Both the position numbers and the translations under genes were made by a program. The notes under the pieces are model-generated. The model saw only the letters and a list, made by a program, of their open reading frames with translations. It was not told the DNA's origin and ran no database searches. DNA of 64,000 nt, from the NCBI RefSeq assembly GCF_009882985.1, contig NZ_WTUZ01000022.1, positions 1,333,310 through 1,397,309 on the forward strand, written 5' to 3'. Below are positions 15,081 through 23,241 of this stretch, piece after piece. Within the stretch, counting starts at the first letter, position 1, and every line of letters begins with the position of its first letter. Source of the DNA: Paenibacillus silvestris. Lineage in GTDB: Bacteria; Bacillota; Bacilli; Paenibacillales; NBRC-103111.

Positions 15081-17120
15081 ATGAGCCTCTCAAACAGGCA
15101 TCGGCAAATCCTTGAGCTGTTAATGAATCAAAGGGATGACATTACGGCGGGAGAGATTGCTGCTGAAATTAACGTAAGCACTCGAACTGTTCATAGAGAA
15201 TTGTCTGAGTTAGAGACGATTATGGAAACTTACGGCATAAGGCTTCGCAAGAAATCGGGTAAAGGCATTCAACTACTAGCAGAACCCGATCATCTAGAGA
15301 TTTTGAGGAACCTGTTAGATGGCGGGGTGGATGTGGAGTATTCAGCGGAGGAACGCAGGATGCTGCTCCTATGCTTGCTGCTTCAGGAGGAGGAACCCGT
15401 TAAGCTTTTCACGTTGTCGCATGATTTAGCTGTCACGATTCCTACCATCACGAATGACCTGGATGAATTAGATCCCTGGGTCAGAAGGTCTAATCTCACC
15501 CTCGTTCGCAAAAGAGGTTATGGGGTTGAACTGAGCGGGACAGAATCTAACAAGCGTAGGATGATCTTGCGACTTGCGAAGAACGGGCTTGATGAGTCTG
15601 ATCTCTTTGGAAAAAGTGAGAACCAGCAGGCGCCATTGGCACAAAAGCTGTTGAAGCTTATTGGAAAAGAGAATTTCACTAAGGTGGAAGAAGCGCTTTG
15701 GCTGGCTGAAGATGAAGGCTTAAGCGAAATATCGGAGGAGGCGTATACCAATTTACTCATCTCCCTCTCCATCACGATTGCCAGAATTGAGTTGGGCCGA
15801 CAGATCGAAGTGAATAGTGATCATCACTCGACACTTCCTAGCAAACTGCTTACTCATACAATTGATCACCTGTCCAAAGTGATTCCAATCCAGTTAGCAG
15901 CAGCCGAAATATCGTATATTGCTGAACTGCTGGAGCCAACTGTTGCACCACATTCCAACTTGCTGCTTCCAATCGATGAGCTGAGCTACATGGAAATGGT
16001 GTGGAAGCTAGTCCGCAGGATGGAAAGAAGTCTAGGAGTCCCGTTCAGCGACGATCGCTCCTTGAAAGAAGGACTGCTGAGTCATCTGGAGTCCGCCATT
16101 AAGCGGCTATTGGCAGGGGCCACGATTCGCAATCCGCTTTTGACACAAATTAAGAAAGATTATGAGGTTCTGTTCGAAGCCATTCGGGAAGCCGTCGATA
16201 TGACCATCAGTGAAATTGCTATACCAGACGAAGAAATCGGGTTCCTGGTCATGCATTTCGGTGCTTCCATCGAACGGCAGAAACAGTTTAAGCGAAATGT
16301 GAGGGCAATTCTGGTCTGCACAAGCGGGATAGGCACTTCCAAAATGCTGGCTGTACGCCTAACAAAGGAGCTGCCGCAAATCCATATTGTTGGCAATGCT
16401 TCCTGGTTTGAAGCCGCGCGTATTCCTGAGAAGGACTACGATTTGATTATATCGACAGTCGATCTTCCACTTCCTTCAGACCAGTACATGAAGCTCAGTC
16501 CGCTATTGACGAAAGATGAGGCAGAGCGGTTAAGGCTTTTTATTCAAAATGTGACATTGCAAAAAGAGTCTGCTGAACCAATCCAAAAGCAGCCTGAGGC
16601 AGGCACCAGAGATCGATTGCATCGTATCCAGTACTATATTAATGAAATTGTTAGCATTATTGATCAATTTAATGTTTATCACATCGAGCAAAGCTATGAA
16701 GACTTGGAAGACGCCTTGCATGATATATGCAGCTATGTAAGTAGATCCGGTGTCATGGATGATGTGAAACCGATCGTTGACCTCCTGCTTGCGAGGGAAA
16801 AGTTAAGCAGTCAGGTGATTCCTGACACGGGTCTTGCGCTTTTTCATATTCGAAGTGAGCTGGTTAGAAAGCCTTCCTTCACCTTGTTTCGATTAACGAA
16901 TGATCTGCCGTTAGATGACGAGAAAAATTCGGGTGTTAGACAAATGCTGCTCATGCTCGGTCCGCAGGAGCTTTCGAAGGAGAGTTTGGAAGTGCTAAGT
17001 GAAATTAGCTCTTTCCTGCTCATCCCAGAAATGATTGAATTGTTGAAATTGGGCAGCCAGTCAGCGATTAAACAGTTTTTATCCCAAGAGCTAGCAGCTT
17101 TCCTAGAGACTAAAAAATAA
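15081..17120 (+). CDS. mtlR: Mannitol operon transcriptional activator MtlR
   Basis: PRD-type activator of mannitol genes, about 679 residues. In order: an N-terminal HTH_11 winged helix (AGEIAAEINVSTRTVHRELSEL), a second Mga-like HTH, two PTS regulation domains with conserved histidines (for example in VMHFGASIERQ of PRD2), a GatB-like EIIB domain with Cys413 in VCTSGIGTSKML, and a C-terminal EIIA-Mtl-like domain. Phosphorylation of these domains by EI/HPr and by the mannitol permease tells the protein about sugar availability. The ATG at 15081 follows a GAGGAG site; an earlier in-frame ATG lies before that site. It sits directly after mtlA, as in Geobacillus and many bacilli. Confidence 0.94.
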   Translation: MSLSNRHRQILELLMNQRDDITAGEIAAEINVSTRTVHRELSELETIMETYGIRLRKKSGKGIQLLAEPDHLEILRNLLDGGVDVEYSAEERRMLLLCLLLQEEEPVKLFTLSHDLAVTIPTITNDLDELDPWVRRSNLTLVRKRGYGVELSGTESNKRRMILRLAKNGLDESDLFGKSENQQAPLAQKLLKLIGKENFTKVEEALWLAEDEGLSEISEEAYTNLLISLSITIARIELGRQIEVNSDHHSTLPSKLLTHTIDHLSKVIPIQLAAAEISYIAELLEPTVAPHSNLLLPIDELSYMEMVWKLVRRMERSLGVPFSDDRSLKEGLLSHLESAIKRLLAGATIRNPLLTQIKKDYEVLFEAIREAVDMTISEIAIPDEEIGFLVMHFGASIERQKQFKRNVRAILVCTSGIGTSKMLAVRLTKELPQIHIVGNASWFEAARIPEKDYDLIISTVDLPLPSDQYMKLSPLLTKDEAERLRLFIQNVTLQKESAEPIQKQPEAGTRDRLHRIQYYINEIVSIIDQFNVYHIEQSYEDLEDALHDICSYVSRSGVMDDVKPIVDLLLAREKLSSQVIPDTGLALFHIRSELVRKPSFTLFRLTNDLPLDDEKNSGVRQMLLMLGPQELSKESLEVLSEISSFLLIPEMIELLKLGSQSAIKQFLSQELAAFLETKK

Positions 17121-17144
17121 ATCGGATATGGGGAGAGATCTACG

Positions 17145-17582
17145 ATGAGTATTTTATCAACCAATAAAGTAAAGCTGAATGCTAAACCCAAAGATAAATT
17201 CGAGGCCATTCGAATGGCAGGCCAATTGCTAGTAGATGCAGGTCATGCTTCTGCAGGTTATATCGATAAGATGATCGAGAGAGAGCAAACATTATCTACT
17301 TTCATGGGCAATGGGTTAGCCATTCCACATGGCACGCAGGACTCCAAATCATTGATACTTTCGACGGGGCTGTCCATTGTTCAAATTCCAGATGGTGTGG
17401 ACTTCGGCGACGGAGAGACAGCTAACTTGGTCATTGGCATTGCGGCCGCGGGGAATGATCATCTGGACATTCTGACCAATGTAGCGATGATCTGCTCGGA
17501 AGATGAGAACATCGAGCTAATTATGCAAGCTTCTACACCTGAAGCGATGGTGAAGATTTTCGAAAGCGGGATGGAAGGATGA
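17145..17582 (+). CDS. mtlF: PTS mannitol transporter subunit IIA
   Basis: Cytoplasmic EIIA-Mtl of 145 residues that carries the phosphoryl group from HPr to the EIIB domain of MtlA. The phosphorylated histidine is His62 in NGLAIPHGTQDS, the standard EIIA fructose/mannitol motif. A GGGGAGA ribosome site is close to the ATG. Its end overlaps the mtlD start in an ATGA, so the two are coupled. All motifs are intact and the length is typical. Confidence 0.95.
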   Translation: MSILSTNKVKLNAKPKDKFEAIRMAGQLLVDAGHASAGYIDKMIEREQTLSTFMGNGLAIPHGTQDSKSLILSTGLSIVQIPDGVDFGDGETANLVIGIAAAGNDHLDILTNVAMICSEDENIELIMQASTPEAMVKIFESGMEG

Positions 17583-18736
17583 AGGCTTTACATTTTGGAG
17601 CTGGAAACATTGGAAGAGGCTTCATAGGTTTGCTTTTGTCACAAGCCGGTTATGAAGTTATCTTCTCAGATGTTAATGATGTCTTGGTGGAGCAACTGCA
17701 GGAAAGAAAATCGTACACGGTGCGATTGGCTAATGAAGCGCAAGAGACCTACACGGTTGCAGGTGTAACAGCTATTAACGGCAAGAATCTAGAAGCAGTG
17801 GCTGAAGCAGTGGCAGAGGCCGATCTGGTGACAACCGCGGTTGGGGTCAATATCCTGAAGCATATCGCGGGCGGCATTGCCAAAGGGATCGAGCTAAGGA
17901 TCGCTAGGGGAGCGAAGCCGCTGCACATCATCGCGTGTGAGAATGCGATTGGCGGAAGCACGCAGCTCAAAGAGCACGTTTATGCTTTGTTAAGTGAAGA
18001 GCTTCGCACGAAAGCGGATGCTGCCGTTGCCTTCCCCGATGCTGCTGTGGATCGAATCGTGCCTATTCAGCATAATGAGGACCCGCTTGAAGTTACAGTG
18101 GAGCCATTCTATGAATGGGTTGTTGATGAGTCGCAAATGCTGGAAGGCTTCACACGCATAGCTGGCGTTCATTATGTCAAGACGTTAGAGCCTTACATTG
18201 AACGTAAACTGTTCACCGTAAATACGGGACATTGCAGCGCTGCTTATTTAGGATACCTGCAAGGCTACGCGACGATTCAAGAGGCGATGGCTCTTCCGCA
18301 AATTGCTTCATTAGTCAAGCATGTTATGCATGAGACGGGTTCTATACTGATTAAGAAGCATGACTTCGAGCTTGCCCAGCATGAGATCTATATAGATAAA
18401 ATATTGCAAAGATTTACGAACCCTTACTTGATTGATGATGTAGCCCGTGTAGGAAGATCGCCGATTCGTAAGTTATCTGTTAATGACAGGCTGGTCAGAC
18501 CCGCTTTACAAGGGTATGATCTAGGGATGACCCCAACATATCTCGCGATGGTCATGGCTGCTGCCTTCTTATTTCAAGACGCTGCAGATCCTGAGGCTGT
18601 CCAAATTCAAGCGGATTTGCAGGAGCTTGGGCTTGCCCAAACGATTACCAAGTATACGACTATCGGTGAAGAGCATCCCATTCATCAGCTGATTCTAACG
18701 CATTACGAACAATTCAAACAAACGGTTAGTTCTTAA
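17579..18736 (+). CDS. mtlD: Mannitol-1-phosphate 5-dehydrogenase
   Basis: A 385-residue polyol dehydrogenase that oxidises the imported mannitol 1-phosphate to fructose 6-phosphate with NAD+. The N-terminal Rossmann motif HFGAGNIGRGFIG starts at residue 4. The catalytic lysine region of the long-chain mannitol dehydrogenase family is in the ERKLFTVNTGHCSAAYLGY stretch near residue 215. Length and operon position agree with MtlD of other bacilli. Translation is coupled to mtlF by a four-base overlap. This is the only dedicated catabolic enzyme in the operon; its product enters glycolysis. Confidence 0.96.
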   Translation: MKALHFGAGNIGRGFIGLLLSQAGYEVIFSDVNDVLVEQLQERKSYTVRLANEAQETYTVAGVTAINGKNLEAVAEAVAEADLVTTAVGVNILKHIAGGIAKGIELRIARGAKPLHIIACENAIGGSTQLKEHVYALLSEELRTKADAAVAFPDAAVDRIVPIQHNEDPLEVTVEPFYEWVVDESQMLEGFTRIAGVHYVKTLEPYIERKLFTVNTGHCSAAYLGYLQGYATIQEAMALPQIASLVKHVMHETGSILIKKHDFELAQHEIYIDKILQRFTNPYLIDDVARVGRSPIRKLSVNDRLVRPALQGYDLGMTPTYLAMVMAAAFLFQDAADPEAVQIQADLQELGLAQTITKYTTIGEEHPIHQLILTHYEQFKQTVSS

Positions 18737-18754
18737 AGAAAGGGGAGTTTTCTC

Positions 18755-20494
18755 ATGGCGAATAGGATAACTGGACGTCTAACCGGCATAGCTGCTTCCC
18801 CGGGCATTGCGCTGGCCAAAGCTTTTCGATTGAATAAGGAGCATTACGAGCCCGTGGCTGAGGAAGTGGCCGACAAGGATCAGGAGATCCTTCGTTTTAG
18901 CAAAGCTGTGGAAGACACCAAACTAGAATTAGAAGAGATTAAAGCGTTGACGGAACAACGAATGGGCGCGGCAAAAGCGGAAATCTTCGAAGCGCATTTG
19001 ATGCTGCTTGAAGATCCTGATTATATAGATGCCATCATAGAAAGCATACAAGATGAAAGCATGAATGCTGAATATAAATTGCATGAAGTTGCAAGCAGTT
19101 TTATTGAAGTGCTCAGTGCCATGGATAATGAGCTGCTTCGGGAGCGCGCGGCAGATGTTCGTGACGTCACAGGACGTATTATGAGTAAGCTTCGCGGTAT
19201 ATCCTATGCAGCGATATCGGCTATTAATGAGCCCTGCATTCTGATCGCAGATGATTTGACGCCTTCGGATACAGCGCAATTAAATCTTGATTATGTGCTT
19301 GGCTTTGTTACCGAGGTGGGCAGTCGTACTTCTCATTCTGCAATCATGGCTCGTTCCCTGGAGGTGCCGGCGGTTGTTGGTGCTGGTGAAGGAGCTCAAG
19401 ACATCGTAACAGGTACGATGCTTATCCTGGATGCGGTTGAGGGTGTTGTACTGGTCGCGCCAAGTGAGCAGGAAGTTGAGACGTATCAGAAGAGTAAAGC
19501 ATCGTATGACGAGAGAAGAGCCCAGCTGCGCAAGCTCATCCATGAGCCGACAATTTCTTCGGATGGCCATCGTGTAGAGCTGGCTGCCAACATTGGCAGT
19601 GTGGAAGATTTGCAAAAAGTTCTTGCCAATGGAGCGGAAGGGATCGGATTATTCCGAACCGAATTCCTCTATATGGGGCGCAGCGCGCTGCCTAGTGAGG
19701 AAGAGCAGTTCCAGATTTATAAACATGTGTTGGAGCGAATGAACAACAAGCCTGTCGTCATACGCACCCTTGATATTGGCGGAGACAAAGAACTGCCTTA
19801 TATGAAGCTTCCAATAGAAAGCAATCCATTTCTAGGTTTACGTGCGGTGCGTTTATGCTTGAGCCAAGAGGACCTGTTCCGTACGCAGCTAAGAGCTCTT
19901 CTGAGAGCAAGCAGCTATGGGCAGTTGAAAATCATGTTCCCTATGATTGCTGTCATGGATGAACTGCTGGCTGCCAAACAATTGCTGCAAGAAGAGAAAG
20001 AGAAGCTTATGCAAGAGGGAATTCCCGTGTCAGCGGACATTGAAGTTGGGATTATGATTGAGGTGCCTGCAGCAGCCATAGCAGCTGATTATTTGGCGAA
20101 AGAGGCAGATTTCTTCAGCATCGGAACCAATGACCTGATTCAATATACAATGGCTGCGGACCGGATGAATGAAAATGTGTCTTACCTCTATCAACCTTGT
20201 CATCCCTCCATTCTTCGCTTAATCCAGATGGTTATCCAAGCTGCGAGCAAGGAAGGCAAATGGGTGGGGATGTGTGGAGAAATGGCTGGAGATGAGCATG
20301 CGATTCCGATTCTACTCGGGATGGGACTTCATGAATTCAGCATGAGTGCCAGCTCGATTCTGCCTGCCAGAGCTTTAATTAAAAAGACCTCTCAAAACGA
20401 ATGGGCCGGCTATACCCAGCAGATTCTGGCGATGGGCAGCCAAACTCAAATCAAACAGTTTGTAGAACAGAAGACAAGGAGTGATTTAGCATGA
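18755..20494 (+). CDS. ptsI: Phosphoenolpyruvate-protein phosphotransferase (enzyme I) inside the mannitol operon
   Basis: Enzyme I of the PTS, 579 residues. It transfers phosphate from PEP to HPr. The active-site histidine is His194 in GSRTSHSAIMARS; the PEP-utilising barrel shows GIGLFRTEFLYMGR and the signature DFFSIGTNDLIQYTMAADR. It follows mtlD after 18 bases with an AGGGGAG ribosome site, and its end overlaps the HPr gene in an ATGA. General ptsI usually lies behind ptsH in a separate ptsHI operon; here the order is reversed and the pair belongs to a sugar operon, so this may be a mannitol-dedicated copy. Whether another ptsHI exists elsewhere in the genome cannot be seen. Confidence 0.93.
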   Translation: MANRITGRLTGIAASPGIALAKAFRLNKEHYEPVAEEVADKDQEILRFSKAVEDTKLELEEIKALTEQRMGAAKAEIFEAHLMLLEDPDYIDAIIESIQDESMNAEYKLHEVASSFIEVLSAMDNELLRERAADVRDVTGRIMSKLRGISYAAISAINEPCILIADDLTPSDTAQLNLDYVLGFVTEVGSRTSHSAIMARSLEVPAVVGAGEGAQDIVTGTMLILDAVEGVVLVAPSEQEVETYQKSKASYDERRAQLRKLIHEPTISSDGHRVELAANIGSVEDLQKVLANGAEGIGLFRTEFLYMGRSALPSEEEQFQIYKHVLERMNNKPVVIRTLDIGGDKELPYMKLPIESNPFLGLRAVRLCLSQEDLFRTQLRALLRASSYGQLKIMFPMIAVMDELLAAKQLLQEEKEKLMQEGIPVSADIEVGIMIEVPAAAIAADYLAKEADFFSIGTNDLIQYTMAADRMNENVSYLYQPCHPSILRLIQMVIQAASKEGKWVGMCGEMAGDEHAIPILLGMGLHEFSMSASSILPARALIKKTSQNEWAGYTQQILAMGSQTQIKQFVEQKTRSDLA

Positions 20495-20754
20495 TATCCC
20501 AAACGTTTACGGTCTTGAATCCATCCGGCTTTCATGCCCGCCCGACCAAAGTATTCGTTCAAAAGGTAGGTACGTTTCCCTGCAAAGTAAGTGTCATCAA
20601 AGGGGAGAAGAAAGTTAACGGCAAAAGCTCGCTTAGCATGCTGACGCTAGGCATTCAGCAGAATGACGAAGTGACATTGGAAGTGGATGGCGAGCAAGAG
20701 GAGCAAGCGATGCAAGAGCTTGGCGCCTTGCTGACGCGTATATTTGAGGAATAG
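20491..20754 (+). CDS. ptsH: HPr phosphocarrier protein
   Basis: An 87-residue HPr. The phosphorylated histidine is His15 (NPSGFHARPTKVF) and a serine is present at position 46 (VNGKSSLSML), so both PEP-dependent phosphotransfer and regulatory HPr kinase phosphorylation are possible. The sequence around Ser46 differs from the common KSIMGVMSLG pattern. The start overlaps the ptsI stop by four bases. It is the last gene of the mannitol operon; a strong terminator begins 40 bases downstream. Confidence 0.93.
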   Translation: MISQTFTVLNPSGFHARPTKVFVQKVGTFPCKVSVIKGEKKVNGKSSLSMLTLGIQQNDEVTLEVDGEQEEQAMQELGALLTRIFEE

Positions 20755-20796
20755 GTAGAACGCGTCTGGGCCGAAACCTCCGTTGGTTTAAAATAG

Positions 20797-20836
20797 AGGA
20801 ACCTGAGGGCGCTATTTGTGCCCTCAGGTTCCTTTT
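20797..20836 (+). terminator. Strong intrinsic terminator of the mannitol operon
   Basis: AGGAACCTGAGGGC and GCCCTCAGGTTCCT form a perfect 14-bp stem with a loop of about 9 bases and a TTTT tail. Confidence 0.9.
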
Positions 20837-20920
20837 CTAATTCTCCCTCCGAGTTACGAACTCGGATTCTTCTCTCAGCCGGAACCCCAGCTATTAGGAG
20901 CATTAGCTGCCTACTCGTCG

Positions 20921-21112
20921 CAGGCTAACGGACTCAGATAACTCTATTTGCTGTTTTTAGGCTGGTTTTAGTATCTAACGGACTCATGAGCCGCTATCGG
21001 CCATGAAGTTAGCTAGAACAGCGGTAAAATCCATAAATAGCGCCTCCTCAGTCCGATAGCCCCTCCAATTCAGCCGAATTTAGCGGAATAATGTCCGCAG
21101 AGTCCGTAAGAA
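20921..21112. repeat. Four-box palindromic repeat element, copy 1
   Basis: TAACGGACTC occurs at 20926 and 20976, and its inverted form GTCCG(A/T)(T/A)AG at 21051 and 21102. Distances from the first box are +50, +125 and +176. The same arrangement is found at 36941-37132. Between the boxes are further complementary stretches (GAGCCGCTAT, AAATAGCGCCTC), so the whole can fold into a long imperfect hairpin. I see no gene in the 20837-21265 stretch. Confidence 0.75.
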
Positions 21113-21265
21113 AAAGTAGCTACTTGGAAGGGCTTGTTGGGTGAGCGGCTATTGGTGGGATTCGAGGTACTTTAACTAGTTAGCGACTAGTGGCGGTGTT
21201 CTTACACTGGCTGCCAGCTTCGTTGTTGTGACTTGGAGCACGTGGCTTCAATAGAATCGATAAAG

Positions 21266-21298
21266 ACCGTCAGGAGTAAGTATATCCTGACGGTTTTT
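21266..21298 (+). terminator. Orphan intrinsic terminator upstream of the sensor kinase
   Basis: ACCGTCAGGA and TCCTGACGGT form a perfect 10-bp stem followed by TTTTT. No gene precedes it, so it ends either an unannotated transcript from the repeat region or a lost gene. Confidence 0.7.
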
Positions 21299-21447
21299 CC
21301 TGTTCCATGAAAGCTTAGGCGGTGATCTACGCATGCTTCAGCAGTAATATAAATTGAATGTAAATTCAACTTTTCGAATATCATCTTATGCTAAAATGGG
21401 GTCTCAATGGGAAGATATTGGGTCATAAAGGAAGCAGGAATGGAAGA

Positions 21448-23241
21448 GTGCTAAATAAATTTATCGTGAGCATTGCTGGTATGGATCTCAAAAGAAAGCT
21501 GATTATTCTGTTCATGATCATCTCCGTAATCCCTCTTACTGCGCTTGGATTACTGTCCTACAACCACGCATCCCATACCGTACAGCAGAAGGTCTATCAG
21601 ACAATCCTCGAAAGTCTTTCGCAAATCACATTCAGCATTAATTATGTGATCAGCGATGTGGAGCAGCTATCCATGTATATATACAGCAATAGCGATGTTC
21701 AGCAAGTACTATCCGTTAACGGGGAAGAGCGGAGTGTAGCCGATAAGTACAGGGACGAGCAGCGGATCAAAACGATATTGGAATCCTTAATTGGTTTCAA
21801 GAATTGGGATATCGAGATTTATATCCTAGGGGCGAACGGTGAGCGCTTCTTTACAGGCGATGTGCTGCCTAAACAATATGGGCAGTATGACCCGGACTGG
21901 GGCTTGTTTCGCAAAGCACAGCTTGCAGGTGGGAATACCGTTTGGGATACCCATTACACGTTGAAAAAGCTATATGATTTCGGGACAGCGCTTAGCTCGG
22001 GACGTTTATTGAAAAATATAGAAACGAATGAAACCTTAGGTTATTTGGTCATTGATATTATGGAATCTGCTTTCGTAGATAAGTATGCCAAAGCACATTT
22101 ATTCCCAGGTGGAGAAATATTCATGCTGGACAAGTTCGGCAACGTGATCTCCAGCAGACCAAAGCACCAGATCGGGACGAAGCTGCAGGTTGATTATTTG
22201 CCACAGGTGCTGGAAGGGACCAAAGGTTATTTTCAATCAACAGATACGAATGGTGCGCGTAAAATAATCATTTATGACACTTCTGAAGTAACTGGCTTCA
22301 AGTTGGTGAGTGTGATACCGGTTAAAGAAGTTATTAAAGAGAGTGAGAGTATACGAATATTGACCTTCGGTGTTCTGTTAATCGGCATCCTTGCTGCTTA
22401 TTGGTTTGCTAATGTAGTTTCCAATCAAATTACGGATCCTTTGCGCAAATTGCGGCTGCTGATGAGGAAAGTTGAAAAAGGGGATATGAATGTCTCTTTT
22501 CCTTCTAAATATACAGATGAGGTAGGTCAATTGGGACAAAGCTTTAATCGGATGGTCGAAGAAATTAAATATTTAATCAAGGAAAACTATGAGAAGCAAT
22601 TGCAGCTTCGTGAAGCAGAATTAAAAGCCATTCAGGCGCAAATAAACCCCCATTTCCTATATAACACGCTTGATTCCATCAACTGGATGGCGAGGATTCA
22701 CCAAATTGATGAGATCAGCGAAACGGTCATCTCCCTCGGTGAGCTATTTCGCTACAGTATTCGCAAGGGGAATCAGGTGATTACCATCCAGGAAGATATC
22801 AAACAAATTCAACATTATTTATCGATTCAAAAACTGAGGTTTAGGGATAAGCTGCATATTATCATGGAGATCGATGAGGCTATTTTACCGTTGTATACCC
22901 TTAAGTTGTTGATTCAGCCAATCGTGGAAAATGCCATTATTCATGGTCTGGAAAATAAAAAGGGACCAGGTACGCTGCGCATCTTAGGCAGCTTAATGGA
23001 TAAACAGGTTCAATTTCTCATCGAGGATGATGGAATTGGATTTTTGCTGCATCCCCTTTTACAGGCAAATCGGACAAAGAACAATGATAACACAGGAATT
23101 GGGCTGGAAAATATCCATAAGCGATTAAGTCTCCAATTTGGCGAAGAGGCTTCGTTAACGATAACAAGTGAGCAGGGGCAAGGGACGACGGTTATCATTA
23201 GAATACCTCAAATCCTACACGAAGGTGATGTAAATGTATAA
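21448..23241 (+). CDS. YesM-type sensor histidine kinase
   Basis: A membrane sensor of about 597 residues. One helix near the N-terminus (LIILFMIISVIPLTALGLL) and one near residue 315 bracket a large extracytoplasmic dCache-like sensor; then follow a HAMP domain (KLRLLMRKVEKGDMNVSF), the His_kinase box AQINPHFLYNTLDS with phospho-acceptor His402, and a HATPase_c domain (NAIIHGLENK, DDGIGF, GIGLENIHKRL). I chose a GTG start at 21448 behind an AGGA site; the longer frame has no ribosome site. It overlaps the response regulator gene by 8 bases. The pair probably senses a nutrient and controls the transporter and phosphodiesterase genes behind it. Confidence 0.93.
   Translation: MLNKFIVSIAGMDLKRKLIILFMIISVIPLTALGLLSYNHASHTVQQKVYQTILESLSQITFSINYVISDVEQLSMYIYSNSDVQQVLSVNGEERSVADKYRDEQRIKTILESLIGFKNWDIEIYILGANGERFFTGDVLPKQYGQYDPDWGLFRKAQLAGGNTVWDTHYTLKKLYDFGTALSSGRLLKNIETNETLGYLVIDIMESAFVDKYAKAHLFPGGEIFMLDKFGNVISSRPKHQIGTKLQVDYLPQVLEGTKGYFQSTDTNGARKIIIYDTSEVTGFKLVSVIPVKEVIKESESIRILTFGVLLIGILAAYWFANVVSNQITDPLRKLRLLMRKVEKGDMNVSFPSKYTDEVGQLGQSFNRMVEEIKYLIKENYEKQLQLREAELKAIQAQINPHFLYNTLDSINWMARIHQIDEISETVISLGELFRYSIRKGNQVITIQEDIKQIQHYLSIQKLRFRDKLHIIMEIDEAILPLYTLKLLIQPIVENAIIHGLENKKGPGTLRILGSLMDKQVQFLIEDDGIGFLLHPLLQANRTKNNDNTGIGLENIHKRLSLQFGEEASLTITSEQGQGTTVIIRIPQILHEGDVNV

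Noticed and set aside
20921..21112. Possible CRISPR array because of regularly spaced repeats
   Set aside because: Only two short boxes per direction, with inverted copies and no constant repeat length or cas genes.
21202..21384. Minus-strand open frame before the sensor kinase
   Set aside because: It spans the orphan terminator, lacks a ribosome site and shows no family features.
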